Source of the DNA: Bordetella parapertussis
GTDB lineage: Bacteria > Pseudomonadota > Gammaproteobacteria > Burkholderiales > Burkholderiaceae_B
Direction: 5' to 3'
Length of the DNA: 34,155 nucleotides
NCBI GenBank assembly: GCA_945872285.1
Contig: CAMBZR010000033.1
Location: forward strand, 1-34,155
The translations under genes and the position numbers were made by a program. Shown here piece after piece: positions 9,201 through 17,859 of the stretch (positions within the stretch are counted from its first letter, which is position 1; every line of letters starts with the position of its first letter). A model generated the notes under the pieces. That model worked only from the letters and a program-made list of their open reading frames with translations. It did not search any database and was not told the DNA's origin.

Positions 9201-10844
9201 CTAACGCCAAAACGTCTCGGTGCGAGACAGCTGCTTAAACGCTGCGCAGGCCTCGTGGGTCAATGCGTCAAGCCTTGAGGTGATCCAGCCGCAGGCAAAC
9301 CAAGCGCTAGGTTGCGCGTCGCGCAAGAGGATAAAGCGATCCCGTGCGACGGCTAAGTCGTTCATCTCACCCAAAATATCCTGCACAGCTGCGAGTTGTT
9401 TGCGGTACGCCTTGAGTCTGGTAGCTGGCAATAGTGACTCAGTGAACTGGAGGGCATAACGCAATTTTTTTCCGAGCTTTCTGAGTTCATGACGCGACTC
9501 GATACTGAGCTGATCAAACTGCAAGCCGTCTTGTAAAAGGCGTCGATGCCACTTCTTGAGTTTTTTAACGAGAGTGTCTTTGAGCGTGAGTGGCTTTTGA
9601 ATCTTAGTGCTTATTGCCGTTGTCACGTCTGTCGTGACCTCTGCAATCGCTTCTGTCGACGCACTGGCTTCCGATGGGGCAACCATGGTCGGCTCTGGAG
9701 TCGGCATTGGAGGTGCAACGGGCTCGGCCGGCAGCACAGTCCACGCAAGCAGGTCGAGCAGCCAACTTTGAAAACTGCGACTCAGGGCGACGTTTTCGGT
9801 GTCTGGTGGTGCGAGCCCATCGTCAAGAATCAGCGGGGGTTGCCCGGCTGCACTGAGCACTGGCAGTAAGGTCTCTTTCAGCACATCAGCGTCACGCGTA
9901 CCCCCAAGCTTGCCGAAATGTATTTTGATGTCTGTACGAAGTTGCTCTAAAGGTAGCGTTGCAATCCCGTTAAAAAACGACCATGCAGAGCGCAAACGGC
10001 GAATGCCTACGCGCAACTGATGCACATGCTCGGCGCCGCTAGCCTGATAAATACCGGCGGTGTCGACCTCAGCCAACACCGCTGTATTGCGAATGATCTG
10101 ATCCAGACATTCTGCACTGACGGCTACGAGTGCAGAATGCGCCTGTATTTTTGGATGTAGGGTAATGTTTTCAGCGGTGCGTGCGCCCCAAAACTGAGCG
10201 ATTGCGCGGCACCGAGATGGTTCTTGGCGCTCTGCCGTCTGCTCATCAATCGTTCTCAACTCGGCGTTCAGTAACGCCAAGCGATCGCCCCGTTCAGACT
10301 TGCTGCGCACATCTAAAATCAAGCCGTGCGCCTGTTGCCATTTTTTGCCAAGCGCAAACACTGCGGCAAGCACGCCGCGTTTGAGTTCGAATTCAACTTC
10401 AGAAATGGGGAGTTCAAGCGCGCCAGCACGCAGCAGCCCTGTATCAAACGCAATTTCTACTAAGCCTAATTCGGTACGCGTTTGCCTGAAAATCCGTTGT
10501 ACGTCAGTTTCGTAACAAATTGACAGCGCCTCAGCGTGCTTTGCCAGCACGGCTGCAAAAGGTTCTGTCGCGTAGAAGCTCAGATCGAGATCAGGCGAAG
10601 GGCGGTCGTGGTTGATTTCAATGCGCGATAGCGAATTTTCACCCGGCATTTTGAGGGTTTGCACCCACTGCTCACCCTCGCGCCGTAAACGCAACGCAAT
10701 TCTGGCGCGCACTAGATCGCGGTCAGGCGTATCGAAATAAAAAGCTTGCAACCGCAACCGCGTGACCTTGCCGCGCAACAGGTCTTTTTCAACGCCTGCG
10801 TGCGCTCCTTTTGGTACGTGTAACTTGAGTTCTTGTTCTGCCAT
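9201..10844 (-). CDS. CYTH-CHAD domain protein (inorganic triphosphatase-like)
   Basis: A 547-residue cytoplasmic fusion. The CYTH domain (about 1-200) opens with the signature ExExK as EQELK at residues 3-7 and carries the usual charged strands (RIALRLRRE, KMPG), predicting metal-dependent hydrolysis of inorganic triphosphate or a related substrate. The CHAD domain (about 240-545) has HVHQLRVGIRRLRSAW and ELRKLGKKLRYALQF, the histidine- and arginine-rich helices that bind polyphosphate. A Pro/Ala/Thr-rich linker near 370-420 interrupts the CHAD half. The ATG at 10844 is preferred over an upstream TTG at 10922, because residue 1 then abuts the CYTH motif. It converges with ftsY with one base between the stops. 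Confidence 0.9.
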   Translation of the reverse strand: MAEQELKLHVPKGAHAGVEKDLLRGKVTRLRLQAFYFDTPDRDLVRARIALRLRREGEQWVQTLKMPGENSLSRIEINHDRPSPDLDLSFYATEPFAAVLAKHAEALSICYETDVQRIFRQTRTELGLVEIAFDTGLLRAGALELPISEVEFELKRGVLAAVFALGKKWQQAHGLILDVRSKSERGDRLALLNAELRTIDEQTAERQEPSRCRAIAQFWGARTAENITLHPKIQAHSALVAVSAECLDQIIRNTAVLAEVDTAGIYQASGAEHVHQLRVGIRRLRSAWSFFNGIATLPLEQLRTDIKIHFGKLGGTRDADVLKETLLPVLSAAGQPPLILDDGLAPPDTENVALSRSFQSWLLDLLAWTVLPAEPVAPPMPTPEPTMVAPSEASASTEAIAEVTTDVTTAISTKIQKPLTLKDTLVKKLKKWHRRLLQDGLQFDQLSIESRHELRKLGKKLRYALQFTESLLPATRLKAYRKQLAAVQDILGEMNDLAVARDRFILLRDAQPSAWFACGWITSRLDALTHEACAAFKQLSRTETFWR

Positions 10845-10988
10845 GACTCGCTCTAATGTGAGAGACACGACATATTGTAGACACTTACGTGGCCAAAATG
10901 ATGATCTGTCATAAATCTGCAAGAAAGAGGCTTGAACAAAGATTTTCTTTATAACAAGCGTGGGCGCATTTAATCTGGATCATTGAAA

Positions 10989-11789
10989 TTACACTTTACG
11001 TGTAAGCAGCAACCGGTGGGCCATTTCAACAAAACCTTTGCCACCCTCAGACGGGGTGACAAACTTTGGGTGATGCGTCAAGCGATGTAAGTGGTGTTGA
11101 ATATTCGCGACACCTAAAGAATATTTAAAAAACTCAAACAGGGGCTCGTCGTTGGGCGAATCCCCAATAAACAAAACGTTTTCGTTGTCGTTTTGCAGAT
11201 CGATGTCGAACTCGCGCGCAAACAACGTTTTGGTCATGGATAACTTGTCATACGCGCCAAACCAGCCGTTGACGTGGATTGAACTGACCTTGGCTTGTGC
11301 GCCTGCAGCCTTAAACATGGCAACAATTTGCTGAACAGCACGCTCGGACAAGGGCGCAACATCTTCACAAAAATCAATCGCCAAGTCGGCCAGCCTGTAT
11401 TGTTGATCGCTTGCGAGGGCCGAGCCTGGCACCTGCTGCAGAATCTCAAGAGCGAGTCGGTCAAGTTTTTGCCGATTGCTTTGAAGGTGTATTTCGCTTG
11501 CAAAGTGATGGGTAGCCATTTTGCGCGCCGCACGGTCGTAGCGCATATAAAAAGCGCCGTTTTCACCGACTACGGCAAAAACTGGCCACATTCTGGCGAT
11601 ATGATCACACCACCCCGCAGGACGTCCCGTAATCGGGATCACGGTAATCCCCGCAGCGGATAAGCGTTCAAGCGCGGTGTAGGCGTCTGCCGTCAGTCTG
11701 CCATCGGTTGTGACGGTGTCGTCAATATCCGTCAAGACAAAGCGGATCTGTTTCGCCACGCTTAAAGCCAATGTTTGAAGTGCTTGCAT
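10989..11789 (-). CDS. HAD superfamily (IIB/Cof-like) phosphatase
   Basis: A 266-residue HAD hydrolase. Motif I is DIDDT at 21-25 with both catalytic aspartates, motif II is ITGRPAGW (Thr), and the acid motif is FIGDSPNDEPLF near residue 210. The C2-type cap domain between motifs II and III places it with sugar-phosphate or mannosyl-3-phosphoglycerate phosphatases. The substrate is unknown. An in-frame TTG at 11801 is a possible alternative start, overlapping the divergent ribB promoter region. No strong ribosome binding site distinguishes the two. Confidence 0.88.
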   Translation of the reverse strand: MQALQTLALSVAKQIRFVLTDIDDTVTTDGRLTADAYTALERLSAAGITVIPITGRPAGWCDHIARMWPVFAVVGENGAFYMRYDRAARKMATHHFASEIHLQSNRQKLDRLALEILQQVPGSALASDQQYRLADLAIDFCEDVAPLSERAVQQIVAMFKAAGAQAKVSSIHVNGWFGAYDKLSMTKTLFAREFDIDLQNDNENVLFIGDSPNDEPLFEFFKYSLGVANIQHHLHRLTHHPKFVTPSEGGKGFVEMAHRLLLTRKV

Positions 11790-11841
11790 GGGGTTTTTCA
11801 AGAGTTTTGGTGGGGATCGAAGGGATCCTGCTGAACGATTC

Positions 11842-11847
11842 TATAAT
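11842..11847 (+). promoter_or_regulatory. Candidate -10 box for the riboflavin operon
   Basis: A perfect TATAAT lies about 34 bases before the ribB-like ATG, in the gap between divergent genes. No convincing -35 hexamer stands 16-18 bases upstream. The implied leader is under 30 bases, too short for an FMN riboswitch. Confidence 0.5.
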
Positions 11848-11880
11848 AGGCGTCTCCTCAGGTCTGAATATTTGAACCCT

Positions 11881-13056
11881 ATGTCTGCCAAAATTTCGCT
11901 CGCAAGCTCTTCTGACCCCGTACCGGCCTCGGCGATTTCGCCTGTTTCAGAGATCATCGCCGAGCTTCGTGCCGGGCGGATGGTGATTTTGGTTGACGAA
12001 GAAGATCGCGAAAACGAAGGTGATCTGGTGATGGCCGCTGAATTTGTCACCCCCGAGGCCATTAATTTTATGGTGACCCACGGGCGTGGCCTGGTCTGTT
12101 TGACGCTTACCGAAGAGCGTTGCGATCAACTCGAACTGCCGTTAATGTCGGCGCGCAATGGCACGGCTTATGGCACCAACTTCACGGTCTCGATCGAGGC
12201 TGCAGAGGGCGTCGAAACCGGCATTTCTGTGGCCGATCGGGCGCGCACCGTGCAAGTGGCCGTTGCACGCGACGCCAAAGCCGCGGATCTTGTACAACCC
12301 GGGCACATCTTTCCACTTAAAGCTGTGGCGGGGGGCGTTTTGGTGCGTGCCGGGCACACCGAAGCCGGTTGCGATCTCACGCGTATGGCAGGCTTAACGC
12401 CAGCCGCTGTCATCTGCGAAATCCTTAAAGCCGACGGCACAATGGCGCGCCTGCCTGATCTGATCGAATACGGTCGTGCCCACAAGTTAAAAATTGGCAC
12501 AATTGCTGACCTGATTCATTACCGCAGTGAGCACGAATCTGTCATCGAGCGAGTCGGTGCGCGCGAAATTCAAACCCCCTGGGGCACGTTTCAGATGGTG
12601 GCTTACCGCGACACGGTGGCGGGTAACCCTCACATCGCGTTGATCTCGGGTCAAGTCGATCCGCTCACTGAAACGCTGGTGCGTGTGCACGAGCCGACCT
12701 CAATGCTCGATATGCTTGATGTGCACAGCGCGGGCCACACCTGGGGTGTGACCGAAGCTTTACAAGCGATCAAAGGTGCGCCCGCAGGCGTGATGGTGTT
12801 TTTAAATTGCCAGGGTTCTGCCGAACATTTGTTTGGCCAAGTCAGTGCTTGGCCTGGGCAAGAAACAGCGGCTGTTAAACGTGACGCAGGTCGTATGGAT
12901 TTGCGCACCTATGGAATGGGCGCACAGATTTTGCGCGATTTAAAAGTCGGTCAAATGAGACTGATGGCGCGCCCACGCAAAATGCCAAGCATCATGCCTG
13001 GTTTTGGTCTGGACATTACAGGCTATGACCATCACCCCCCCACTCGCAACACATAG
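11881..13056 (+). CDS. ribB: 3,4-dihydroxy-2-butanone 4-phosphate synthase with degenerate GTP cyclohydrolase II domain
   Basis: The N-terminal half (about 15-215) is RibB, which makes 3,4-dihydroxy-2-butanone 4-phosphate from ribulose 5-phosphate for riboflavin. Key stretches are [12 protein letters not shown] at 39-50, HGRGLVC at 67-73 and [16 protein letters not shown] at 156-171. The C-terminal half resembles RibA but lacks its hallmarks. The three zinc cysteines (E. coli pattern C..RCDCG) are replaced around 270-288, and the RQEGRG motif is replaced near 309-317. It therefore probably cannot act as GTP cyclohydrolase II. Such RibB fusions with an inactive RibA domain (RibBX) are described in Proteobacteria. 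The ATG at 11881 is preferred; an in-frame extension to 11788 overlaps the divergent gene. Confidence 0.95.
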   Translation: MSAKISLASSSDPVPASAISPVSEIIAELRAGRMVILVDEEDRENEGDLVMAAEFVTPEAINFMVTHGRGLVCLTLTEERCDQLELPLMSARNGTAYGTNFTVSIEAAEGVETGISVADRARTVQVAVARDAKAADLVQPGHIFPLKAVAGGVLVRAGHTEAGCDLTRMAGLTPAAVICEILKADGTMARLPDLIEYGRAHKLKIGTIADLIHYRSEHESVIERVGAREIQTPWGTFQMVAYRDTVAGNPHIALISGQVDPLTETLVRVHEPTSMLDMLDVHSAGHTWGVTEALQAIKGAPAGVMVFLNCQGSAEHLFGQVSAWPGQETAAVKRDAGRMDLRTYGMGAQILRDLKVGQMRLMARPRKMPSIMPGFGLDITGYDHHPPTRNT

Positions 13057-13066
13057 GAAGCACATC

Positions 13067-13582
13067 ATGAGCCCTTTTACCCTAGAGCCAGACATGAACG
13101 GAGAAGGCTTGCACATCGGTATCGTACGTGCTCGCTTTAACGAAGACATCGGCTTAATCGAACTCGACACTTGCTTGCAAGAGCTTGAGGCTCTTGGCGT
13201 TGATGAGCGCGACATCATGGTCGTGACCGTGCCAGGTGCACTCGAACTCGGCGTGACTCTCGCCCGTATGGCAGAAACCTTTGAATTTGATGCGCTGATT
13301 GCCTTGGGCGCGGTGATTCGGGGCGAAACCTATCATTTTGAAATCGTCAGTAACGAAAGTGCTTCGGCGATTGCCCGCGTTGCACTCGAGACCGGCATTC
13401 CGGTCGCCAACGGCGTGCTAACGACCGAGAACGACGAGCAGGCTGAGGCCCGAGCTGCAGACAAAGGTCGTGATTGCGCACAGTGTGCGGTTGAGATGGC
13501 TAACTTGGTCGCAGCGCTTGAACCCGAAGCTGACGAAGACGAAGAGGGCGAAGATCTTGAACAAGCCGACACACGACGCTAA
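13067..13582 (+). CDS. ribH: 6,7-dimethyl-8-ribityllumazine synthase
   Basis: RibH condenses the butanone phosphate with the pyrimidine precursor to give lumazine. The 171 residues carry the substrate loop RARFN near 21-25, PGALELG near 56-62, and [17 protein letters not shown] with catalytic histidine H90. The last 20 or so residues form a strongly acidic tail ([12 protein letters not shown]) beyond the normal family end, and their DNA overlaps the start of nusB. The ATG has AGGAAG six bases upstream and begins 10 bases after the ribB stop, consistent with an operon. Confidence 0.98.
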   Translation: MSPFTLEPDMNGEGLHIGIVRARFNEDIGLIELDTCLQELEALGVDERDIMVVTVPGALELGVTLARMAETFEFDALIALGAVIRGETYHFEIVSNESASAIARVALETGIPVANGVLTTENDEQAEARAADKGRDCAQCAVEMANLVAALEPEADEDEEGEDLEQADTRR

Positions 13583-14048
13583 TTCAGCCGGTGTGCAGCC
13601 TGTGCGCAGTGCGCGCAGGCGGGCGCGCGAGCTAGCGTTACAAGGTTTGTACGCCTGGTTGGTCAGTGGTACAGATAGTTTGCAAGACGCTGGCGAAATC
13701 GAAGCCCACTTGCACGAAGAAGAAGAGTTTGAACTCGCCGACGAGGCCTGGTTTAAAACCTTGTTGCATGGTTCGATGAAAGAAGCACCAGGCTTGCGCG
13801 AAAAATTTGCTCCGTTTGTCGATCGACCTTTGGTTGAACTGTCGCCAATCGAACACGGCATTTTGCTGATCGGCAGCTTCGAGTTAATTCATCGTGTTGA
13901 AGTGCCTTACCGCGTCGCGATCAACGAGGCGGTTGAACTTGCTAAGTCTTTTGGTGGCACCGATGGTTTTAAGTTCGTCAACGGTGTGCTTGACAAGCTC
14001 GCCGCCGAAACACGCGCCGCCGAAGCGCGAGCACCTGTGCGTCGCTGA
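13557..14048 (+). CDS. nusB: Transcription antitermination factor NusB
   Basis: NusB binds boxA RNA with S10 and supports rRNA transcription antitermination. The core motif [19 protein letters not shown] is near residues 21-39, and the C-terminal [17 protein letters not shown] and [10 protein letters not shown] are diagnostic. No ATG precedes the core. A TTG at 13557 gives MNKPTHDAN and has GAGGG about eight bases upstream, so it is the best start. It overlaps ribH by 26 bases. Longer in-frame GTG/TTG starts back to 13470 lack homology. Confidence 0.93.
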   Translation: MNKPTHDANSAGVQPVRSARRRARELALQGLYAWLVSGTDSLQDAGEIEAHLHEEEEFELADEAWFKTLLHGSMKEAPGLREKFAPFVDRPLVELSPIEHGILLIGSFELIHRVEVPYRVAINEAVELAKSFGGTDGFKFVNGVLDKLAAETRAAEARAPVRR

Positions 14049-14056
14049 GCCCGCGT

Positions 14057-15034
14057 GTGGCAACCGAATTTGACTTGATCAAACGGTTCTTTAGCAGGCC
14101 TGTCTCTGCAGGTTTGTTAGGGGGCGGCGATGATTGTGCTTTGTTTGGTGTCACCCCCGGTTTGCAGGTAGCGACTAGCACGGACCTTCTTCTTGAAGGG
14201 CGCCATTTTTTTTCAAACGTTGACCCGCAGTCCTTAGGGCACAAAGCCCTTGCAGTCAATCTCTCAGATTTGGCGGCCATTGGCGCCCGCCCGCTGGGTT
14301 GCCTGCTTGGACTAGGCTTGCCCGCGATCGACGAGACATGGGTTGAGCAGTTTGCCGAGGGCTTTTACGCGCTGGCCGCTCAGCATGGCTGCGAATTGAT
14401 TGGTGGCGACACCACCCGAAGCCAGCAAGGCATCACGCTAAGCGTGACCGTGTTTGGCGAAGTCGAATCAAGCTTGGCGCTCCGACGCAACGCTGCGCAG
14501 GCTGGCGACGACATCTGGGTGTCGGGTGCCCTAGGTGCAGCAGATGTCGCCTGTCGGATGCTCGCAGGTGAAATCCCACTTGATTCCGCGCTCTTGCAGG
14601 CCACGCGCCGTGCACTTGAGTGGCCAACGCCGCGTGTTGAGTTGGGGCAACAGTTGCGCACGCACGCCCATGCGGCGATTGATGTGTCAGATGGTCTGCT
14701 GCAAGACCTTGGGCATATCCTTACCGCAAGCGGTGTTGGTGCAGAACTGCACGAGCCGAGCTTGCCCTTGCACCCTGCTTTAACTGCGTTGTCGAAGCAA
14801 ACGCTATCGTCTGAGGTGCTGCGACGTGCCGTGCTTGCCGGTGGTGACGTCTATGAGCTTTGTTTTACTGCGGCACCCACTCAGCGTACACAGCTTGAAA
14901 AAATCGGTCAAACGCTTGGTATTGCCCTGACTTGTATCGGCACGATTCGTAAAGAGCCAGGGCTAGTCGTTTATGATCAGACCGGCACTGCGATCTCTGG
15001 ATTGCCGAGCGGCTTCGATCACTTTAGGATTTGA
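14057..15034 (+). CDS. thiL: Thiamine-monophosphate kinase
   Basis: ThiL phosphorylates thiamine monophosphate to the active diphosphate. The 325 residues include GGGDDCALF near 22-30, STDLLLEGRHF near 41-51, HKALAVNLSDLAAIGARPLG near 62-81, and GGDTTRS near 117-123, all characteristic of the ThiL/PurM ATP-binding fold. The start is GTG at 14057, nine bases after the nusB stop. Position between nusB and pgpA is standard for this order. Confidence 0.97.
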   Translation: MATEFDLIKRFFSRPVSAGLLGGGDDCALFGVTPGLQVATSTDLLLEGRHFFSNVDPQSLGHKALAVNLSDLAAIGARPLGCLLGLGLPAIDETWVEQFAEGFYALAAQHGCELIGGDTTRSQQGITLSVTVFGEVESSLALRRNAAQAGDDIWVSGALGAADVACRMLAGEIPLDSALLQATRRALEWPTPRVELGQQLRTHAHAAIDVSDGLLQDLGHILTASGVGAELHEPSLPLHPALTALSKQTLSSEVLRRAVLAGGDVYELCFTAAPTQRTQLEKIGQTLGIALTCIGTIRKEPGLVVYDQTGTAISGLPSGFDHFRI

Positions 15035-15040
15035 CCCACG

Positions 15041-15556
15041 ATGACTGACGTATCCAAAAGACACCGCACAAGCTGGCCCAGGGCGGCGTGGGTGTTTTCT
15101 GATCCGGGCCGAATGTTGATGTTTGGTATGGGCTCTGGTTTGTTACGTCCTGGCTCTGGCACCTGGGCAACACTACTGGCCTGGTTACTCTGGAGTGTCG
15201 CCTCGCCTGGCGTCAACGACCTCTACATCGGTATTTTCTTGCTGGTCTGTTTTGTTTACGGTTGTTGGGCTGCCGAGCGCGTGGCCAAGCAACTTGGTGT
15301 GCCCGACCATGTCGGCCTTGTCTGGGATGAGTTTGTGGCGTTTTGGTTGGTGCTGTGGCTCGTGCCCCAAAGCTTGCCCGCTCAAGCACTTGCCTTTGTG
15401 TTGTTTAGATTTTTTGATGTCGTCAAGCCTCCACCGATACGGCAAGTTGATGCGCGCTTTAAAGGTGGTGTTGGTGTGATGCTCGATGATTTGCTGGCCG
15501 CGGGTTACACGCTTTTAGTGATGGCGCTTGTCATTCGTTTTGGTGTTGTTCTTTAA
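15041..15556 (+). CDS. pgpA: Phosphatidylglycerophosphatase A
   Basis: PgpA removes phosphate from phosphatidylglycerophosphate to yield phosphatidylglycerol at the inner membrane. The 171-residue protein has the signature GSGLLRPGSGTWATLLAW, the acidic motif VWDEFVAFW (usual VDEFVG form), and FRFFDVVKPPPI followed by GVGVMLDDLLAAGY. Several hydrophobic helices are evident. It starts six bases after thiL. Confidence 0.96.
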   Translation: MTDVSKRHRTSWPRAAWVFSDPGRMLMFGMGSGLLRPGSGTWATLLAWLLWSVASPGVNDLYIGIFLLVCFVYGCWAAERVAKQLGVPDHVGLVWDEFVAFWLVLWLVPQSLPAQALAFVLFRFFDVVKPPPIRQVDARFKGGVGVMLDDLLAAGYTLLVMALVIRFGVVL

Positions 15557-15592
15557 TTTCCTAGTGCTGTTTACGCGTTCACAGGCAAAAAT

Positions 15593-16096
15593 ATGTCAAT
15601 ACAAATCGAGCAACTCGCAACCGAGCTCGGCGAGCTTCTTTTAAAACACAAGGGTCTACTCGCGACGGCCGAGTCCTGCACGGGCGGCTTGCTGTCTGGT
15701 GCCGCGACGGCGATTGCGGGCTCAAGCGCTTGGTTTGACCAGGGTTGGGTCACGTATAGCAACGCGGCTAAGCAGACTCAATTAGGGGTCACGCCACAAG
15801 CCTTGCTGCAATTTGGCGCAGTGAGTGAAGAGGTTGCGCATCAGATGGCGGCTGGCGTGCTGACGATGGCGCCTCGCGCCACGTTGGCCTTAACCACGAC
15901 GGGCATCGCCGGTCCTGGTGGCGGTTCACCCGGCAAACCCGTCGGTTTGGTGTGGTTTGGTTTTGCACAGCGCCGGCCCTCTGGCGTGATGGTGCATGCG
16001 ATTTCTAAAATATTTGAGGGCGATCGTAAAGCCGTACGTGAAGCCTCGGTGGCCTTCTCGTTGATGTCGGGCCAGATGCTTTTAAAAGAAACCTGA
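15593..16096 (+). CDS. pncC: Nicotinamide-nucleotide amidohydrolase (CinA C-terminal domain)
   Basis: A 167-residue stand-alone CinA C-terminal domain, which deamidates nicotinamide mononucleotide to nicotinate mononucleotide in NAD salvage. The family motifs are TAESCTGGLLSG near 25-36, WVTYSNAAKQTQLGV near 51-65, GAVSEEVAHQMA near 74-85 and TGIAGPGGGSPGKPVGLVW near 105-123. The N-terminal COG1058 domain of full CinA is absent, as in E. coli PncC. It lies 36 bases after pgpA and is the last gene of the plus-strand run. Confidence 0.95.
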   Translation: MSIQIEQLATELGELLLKHKGLLATAESCTGGLLSGAATAIAGSSAWFDQGWVTYSNAAKQTQLGVTPQALLQFGAVSEEVAHQMAAGVLTMAPRATLALTTTGIAGPGGGSPGKPVGLVWFGFAQRRPSGVMVHAISKIFEGDRKAVREASVAFSLMSGQMLLKET

Positions 16097-16159
16097 GCGA
16101 TAGACGCTCTTTAATCGGCTGAGCCACAGGCGGTGCATCTAAGCGCGCGGTTGCTCTGT

Positions 16160-16975
16160 TTAGCGCTGCGCGTTGATCTCATCACGCGTTTGACGCGCCA
16201 CCGCCGCTGCCGCTTCAGTCCAGTGGCCCGCACCCTTTGCGTACAAAATCGCGCGTGACGAATTAATCATCATCCCAGTTTTTTGCGCATTACAGCCTGC
16301 CGCACAGGTCGCCGCAATGTCACCCCCTTGCGCACCAATGCCCGGCACCAGTAAGGGTACGCTGTCGCCTACCGCCTTGCGCACCGCCGCCAACTCATTC
16401 GGAAACGTCGCCCCAACGACTAAGCCACATTGCCCCGTTTTGTTCCATTTATTCGCGACCAAATCCGCCACACGCAAATAAAGCGGTACGCCGTCTGTGA
16501 CTAAAAACTGAAGGTCAGAGCCGCCTGGATTTGAGGTGCGGCACAGCACGATCACGCCGCGATCTTCCCACTCAAGGTAAGGTTCAACTGAATCGCCGCC
16601 TAAGTACGGGCTCACGGTGACTGCATCGGCCTGATAACGACCGAAGACTTCTTGAGCATATTGCGTGGCTGTGGCACCAATGTCGCCACGCTTAGCGTCA
16701 AGCACCAAGGGTAGGTGGGGGTATTGCTCGCGAATATAGGCGCACAAGTCCTCAAGTTGCCCTTCGGCGCGCGCAGCCGCAAAATAAGCAATCTGCGGCT
16801 TAAAGCCACACACAAAGGGTGCAGTTGCATCCACGATTTGGCGGCAAAATTCAAAAATGGCAGTCGGTTTACCCTGCAATTCTGCTGGCAAACGCGGCAA
16901 GTCAGGGTCAAGTCCCACCATCAAAAGTGATTGCGACGAGGTCCAGGCGGCATTGAGTTTTTGAATGAAAGACAT
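16160..16975 (-). CDS. pyrF: Orotidine 5'-phosphate decarboxylase (type 2)
   Basis: PyrF decarboxylates OMP to UMP, the last step of de novo pyrimidine synthesis. The 271-residue length and the stretch [20 protein letters not shown] mark the longer type-2 subfamily. The DxKxxD catalytic array is present in DAKRGD. Later motifs [26 protein letters not shown] and [11 protein letters not shown] bind phosphate and substrate. The ATG at 16975 gives the family-typical start. It lies downstream of dgkA on the same strand. Confidence 0.97.
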   Translation of the reverse strand: MSFIQKLNAAWTSSQSLLMVGLDPDLPRLPAELQGKPTAIFEFCRQIVDATAPFVCGFKPQIAYFAAARAEGQLEDLCAYIREQYPHLPLVLDAKRGDIGATATQYAQEVFGRYQADAVTVSPYLGGDSVEPYLEWEDRGVIVLCRTSNPGGSDLQFLVTDGVPLYLRVADLVANKWNKTGQCGLVVGATFPNELAAVRKAVGDSVPLLVPGIGAQGGDIAATCAAGCNAQKTGMMINSSRAILYAKGAGHWTEAAAAVARQTRDEINAQR

Positions 16976-17016
16976 GTCTGTAAAGGCAACTAGAGAGATC
17001 GGATACCGCTATTGTG

Positions 17017-17412
17017 TCAGATTAAGGCAAGCCAACGGTTTGCAAACAGTACTAGCCAGACCATTGCACAGAGCAAAAGGCTCAAAAACACTGCCGCGCT
17101 GCCAAGATCTTTGGCGCGACCAATGAGCTGATTGGTTTCAAGCGATACGGCATCGGCCACAGCCTCGATAGCCGAGTTTAAGAGCTCAACGATCAGCACT
17201 AAAACGAGCGAACCGACAAGTAGCAGGACTTGGCCGGCGTTTTGCCCGACCCAGAACGCGGCGGGCGTCAAGACCGCAGCGAGCATGAGCTCTTGTCTGA
17301 AGGCTGACTCGTAACGTAGCGCCGCGACCAGCCCTTGCATCGAATAACGCACCGCGTTGGCGACCCGTTTGAAGCCGCCGGTGCTTTTATAAGGCGAAGG
17401 ATGTGGGGCCAT
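17017..17412 (-). CDS. dgkA: Diacylglycerol kinase
   Basis: A small integral-membrane kinase (131 residues) recycling diacylglycerol to phosphatidic acid. The active-site helix motif VELLNSAIEAVADAV and the second motif NQLIGRAKDLGSAAVFLSLL are intact, with three transmembrane helices. A polar N-terminal tail (about 10 residues) precedes the usual amphipathic helix. The gene is 41 bases upstream of pyrF on the same strand and diverges from the tautomerase. Confidence 0.97.
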   Translation of the reverse strand: MAPHPSPYKSTGGFKRVANAVRYSMQGLVAALRYESAFRQELMLAAVLTPAAFWVGQNAGQVLLLVGSLVLVLIVELLNSAIEAVADAVSLETNQLIGRAKDLGSAAVFLSLLLCAMVWLVLFANRWLALI

Positions 17413-17479
17413 GATCTCAAACTTGGTTTATCGTAGGGGGCAGAAGGATCCCTCAAAGCTAAAAGGAAGATAGCACACC

Positions 17480-17854
17480 ATGCCAATGCTCAATGTACAA
17501 ATTATGCAGGGTTACAACTCGGCGCAAAAAACAGATTTATTGAAAAAGCTGACGCAGTCTGTGATTGACGGTGTACAGGCGCCCTTGGCTTCAATCCGGG
17601 TCGTCCTGCAAGAGGTACCCCATGAAAATGTGATTGTGGGCGGCGAAATCGGTCACGAAATGGTCATGATCACAGTCGGTCTGATTCACGGGCGCACCGA
17701 TGAACTGAAGTCATCGCTGATTGCCGCCATGGCAAAGGCGGTAGAGTCTGCGATCGGTGTGTCGACCCAAAACGTGCGCTCGATTTTGTTTGATCTGCCA
17801 ACGACCGATGTGGGTGTCGCTGGTGGCCTCACCGCAAAAGCGGCCGGGAGATAA
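17480..17854 (+). CDS. Tandem-fused 4-oxalocrotonate tautomerase-like protein
   Basis: A 124-residue protein made of two consecutive 4-OT-type beta-alpha-beta modules. The first (1 to about 57) starts MPMLNVQI, so the catalytic amino-terminal proline is present after Met removal, and ends ENVIVGGEI. The second (about 63-118) starts MITVGLIHGR and ends DVGVAGG, matching the first module but with no N-terminal proline. Fused 4-OT proteins include isomerases and dehalogenases; the actual reaction is unknown. It starts 67 bases from divergent dgkA and lies five bases before a crotonase-family gene, probably cotranscribed. Confidence 0.88.
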   Translation: MPMLNVQIMQGYNSAQKTDLLKKLTQSVIDGVQAPLASIRVVLQEVPHENVIVGGEIGHEMVMITVGLIHGRTDELKSSLIAAMAKAVESAIGVSTQNVRSILFDLPTTDVGVAGGLTAKAAGR

Positions 17855-17859
17855 ACGCG

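Noticed and set aside
9214..9228. Hairpin GTCTCG-gtg-CGAGAC as a terminator between ftsY and the CYTH-CHAD gene
   Set aside because: It lies inside the last codons of the CYTH-CHAD gene, has only 6 bp and lacks a proper T-run in either direction.
11790..11880. Possible FMN riboswitch ahead of the riboflavin genes
   Set aside because: The space after the TATAAT is under 30 bases, and no RFN-element consensus blocks are visible.
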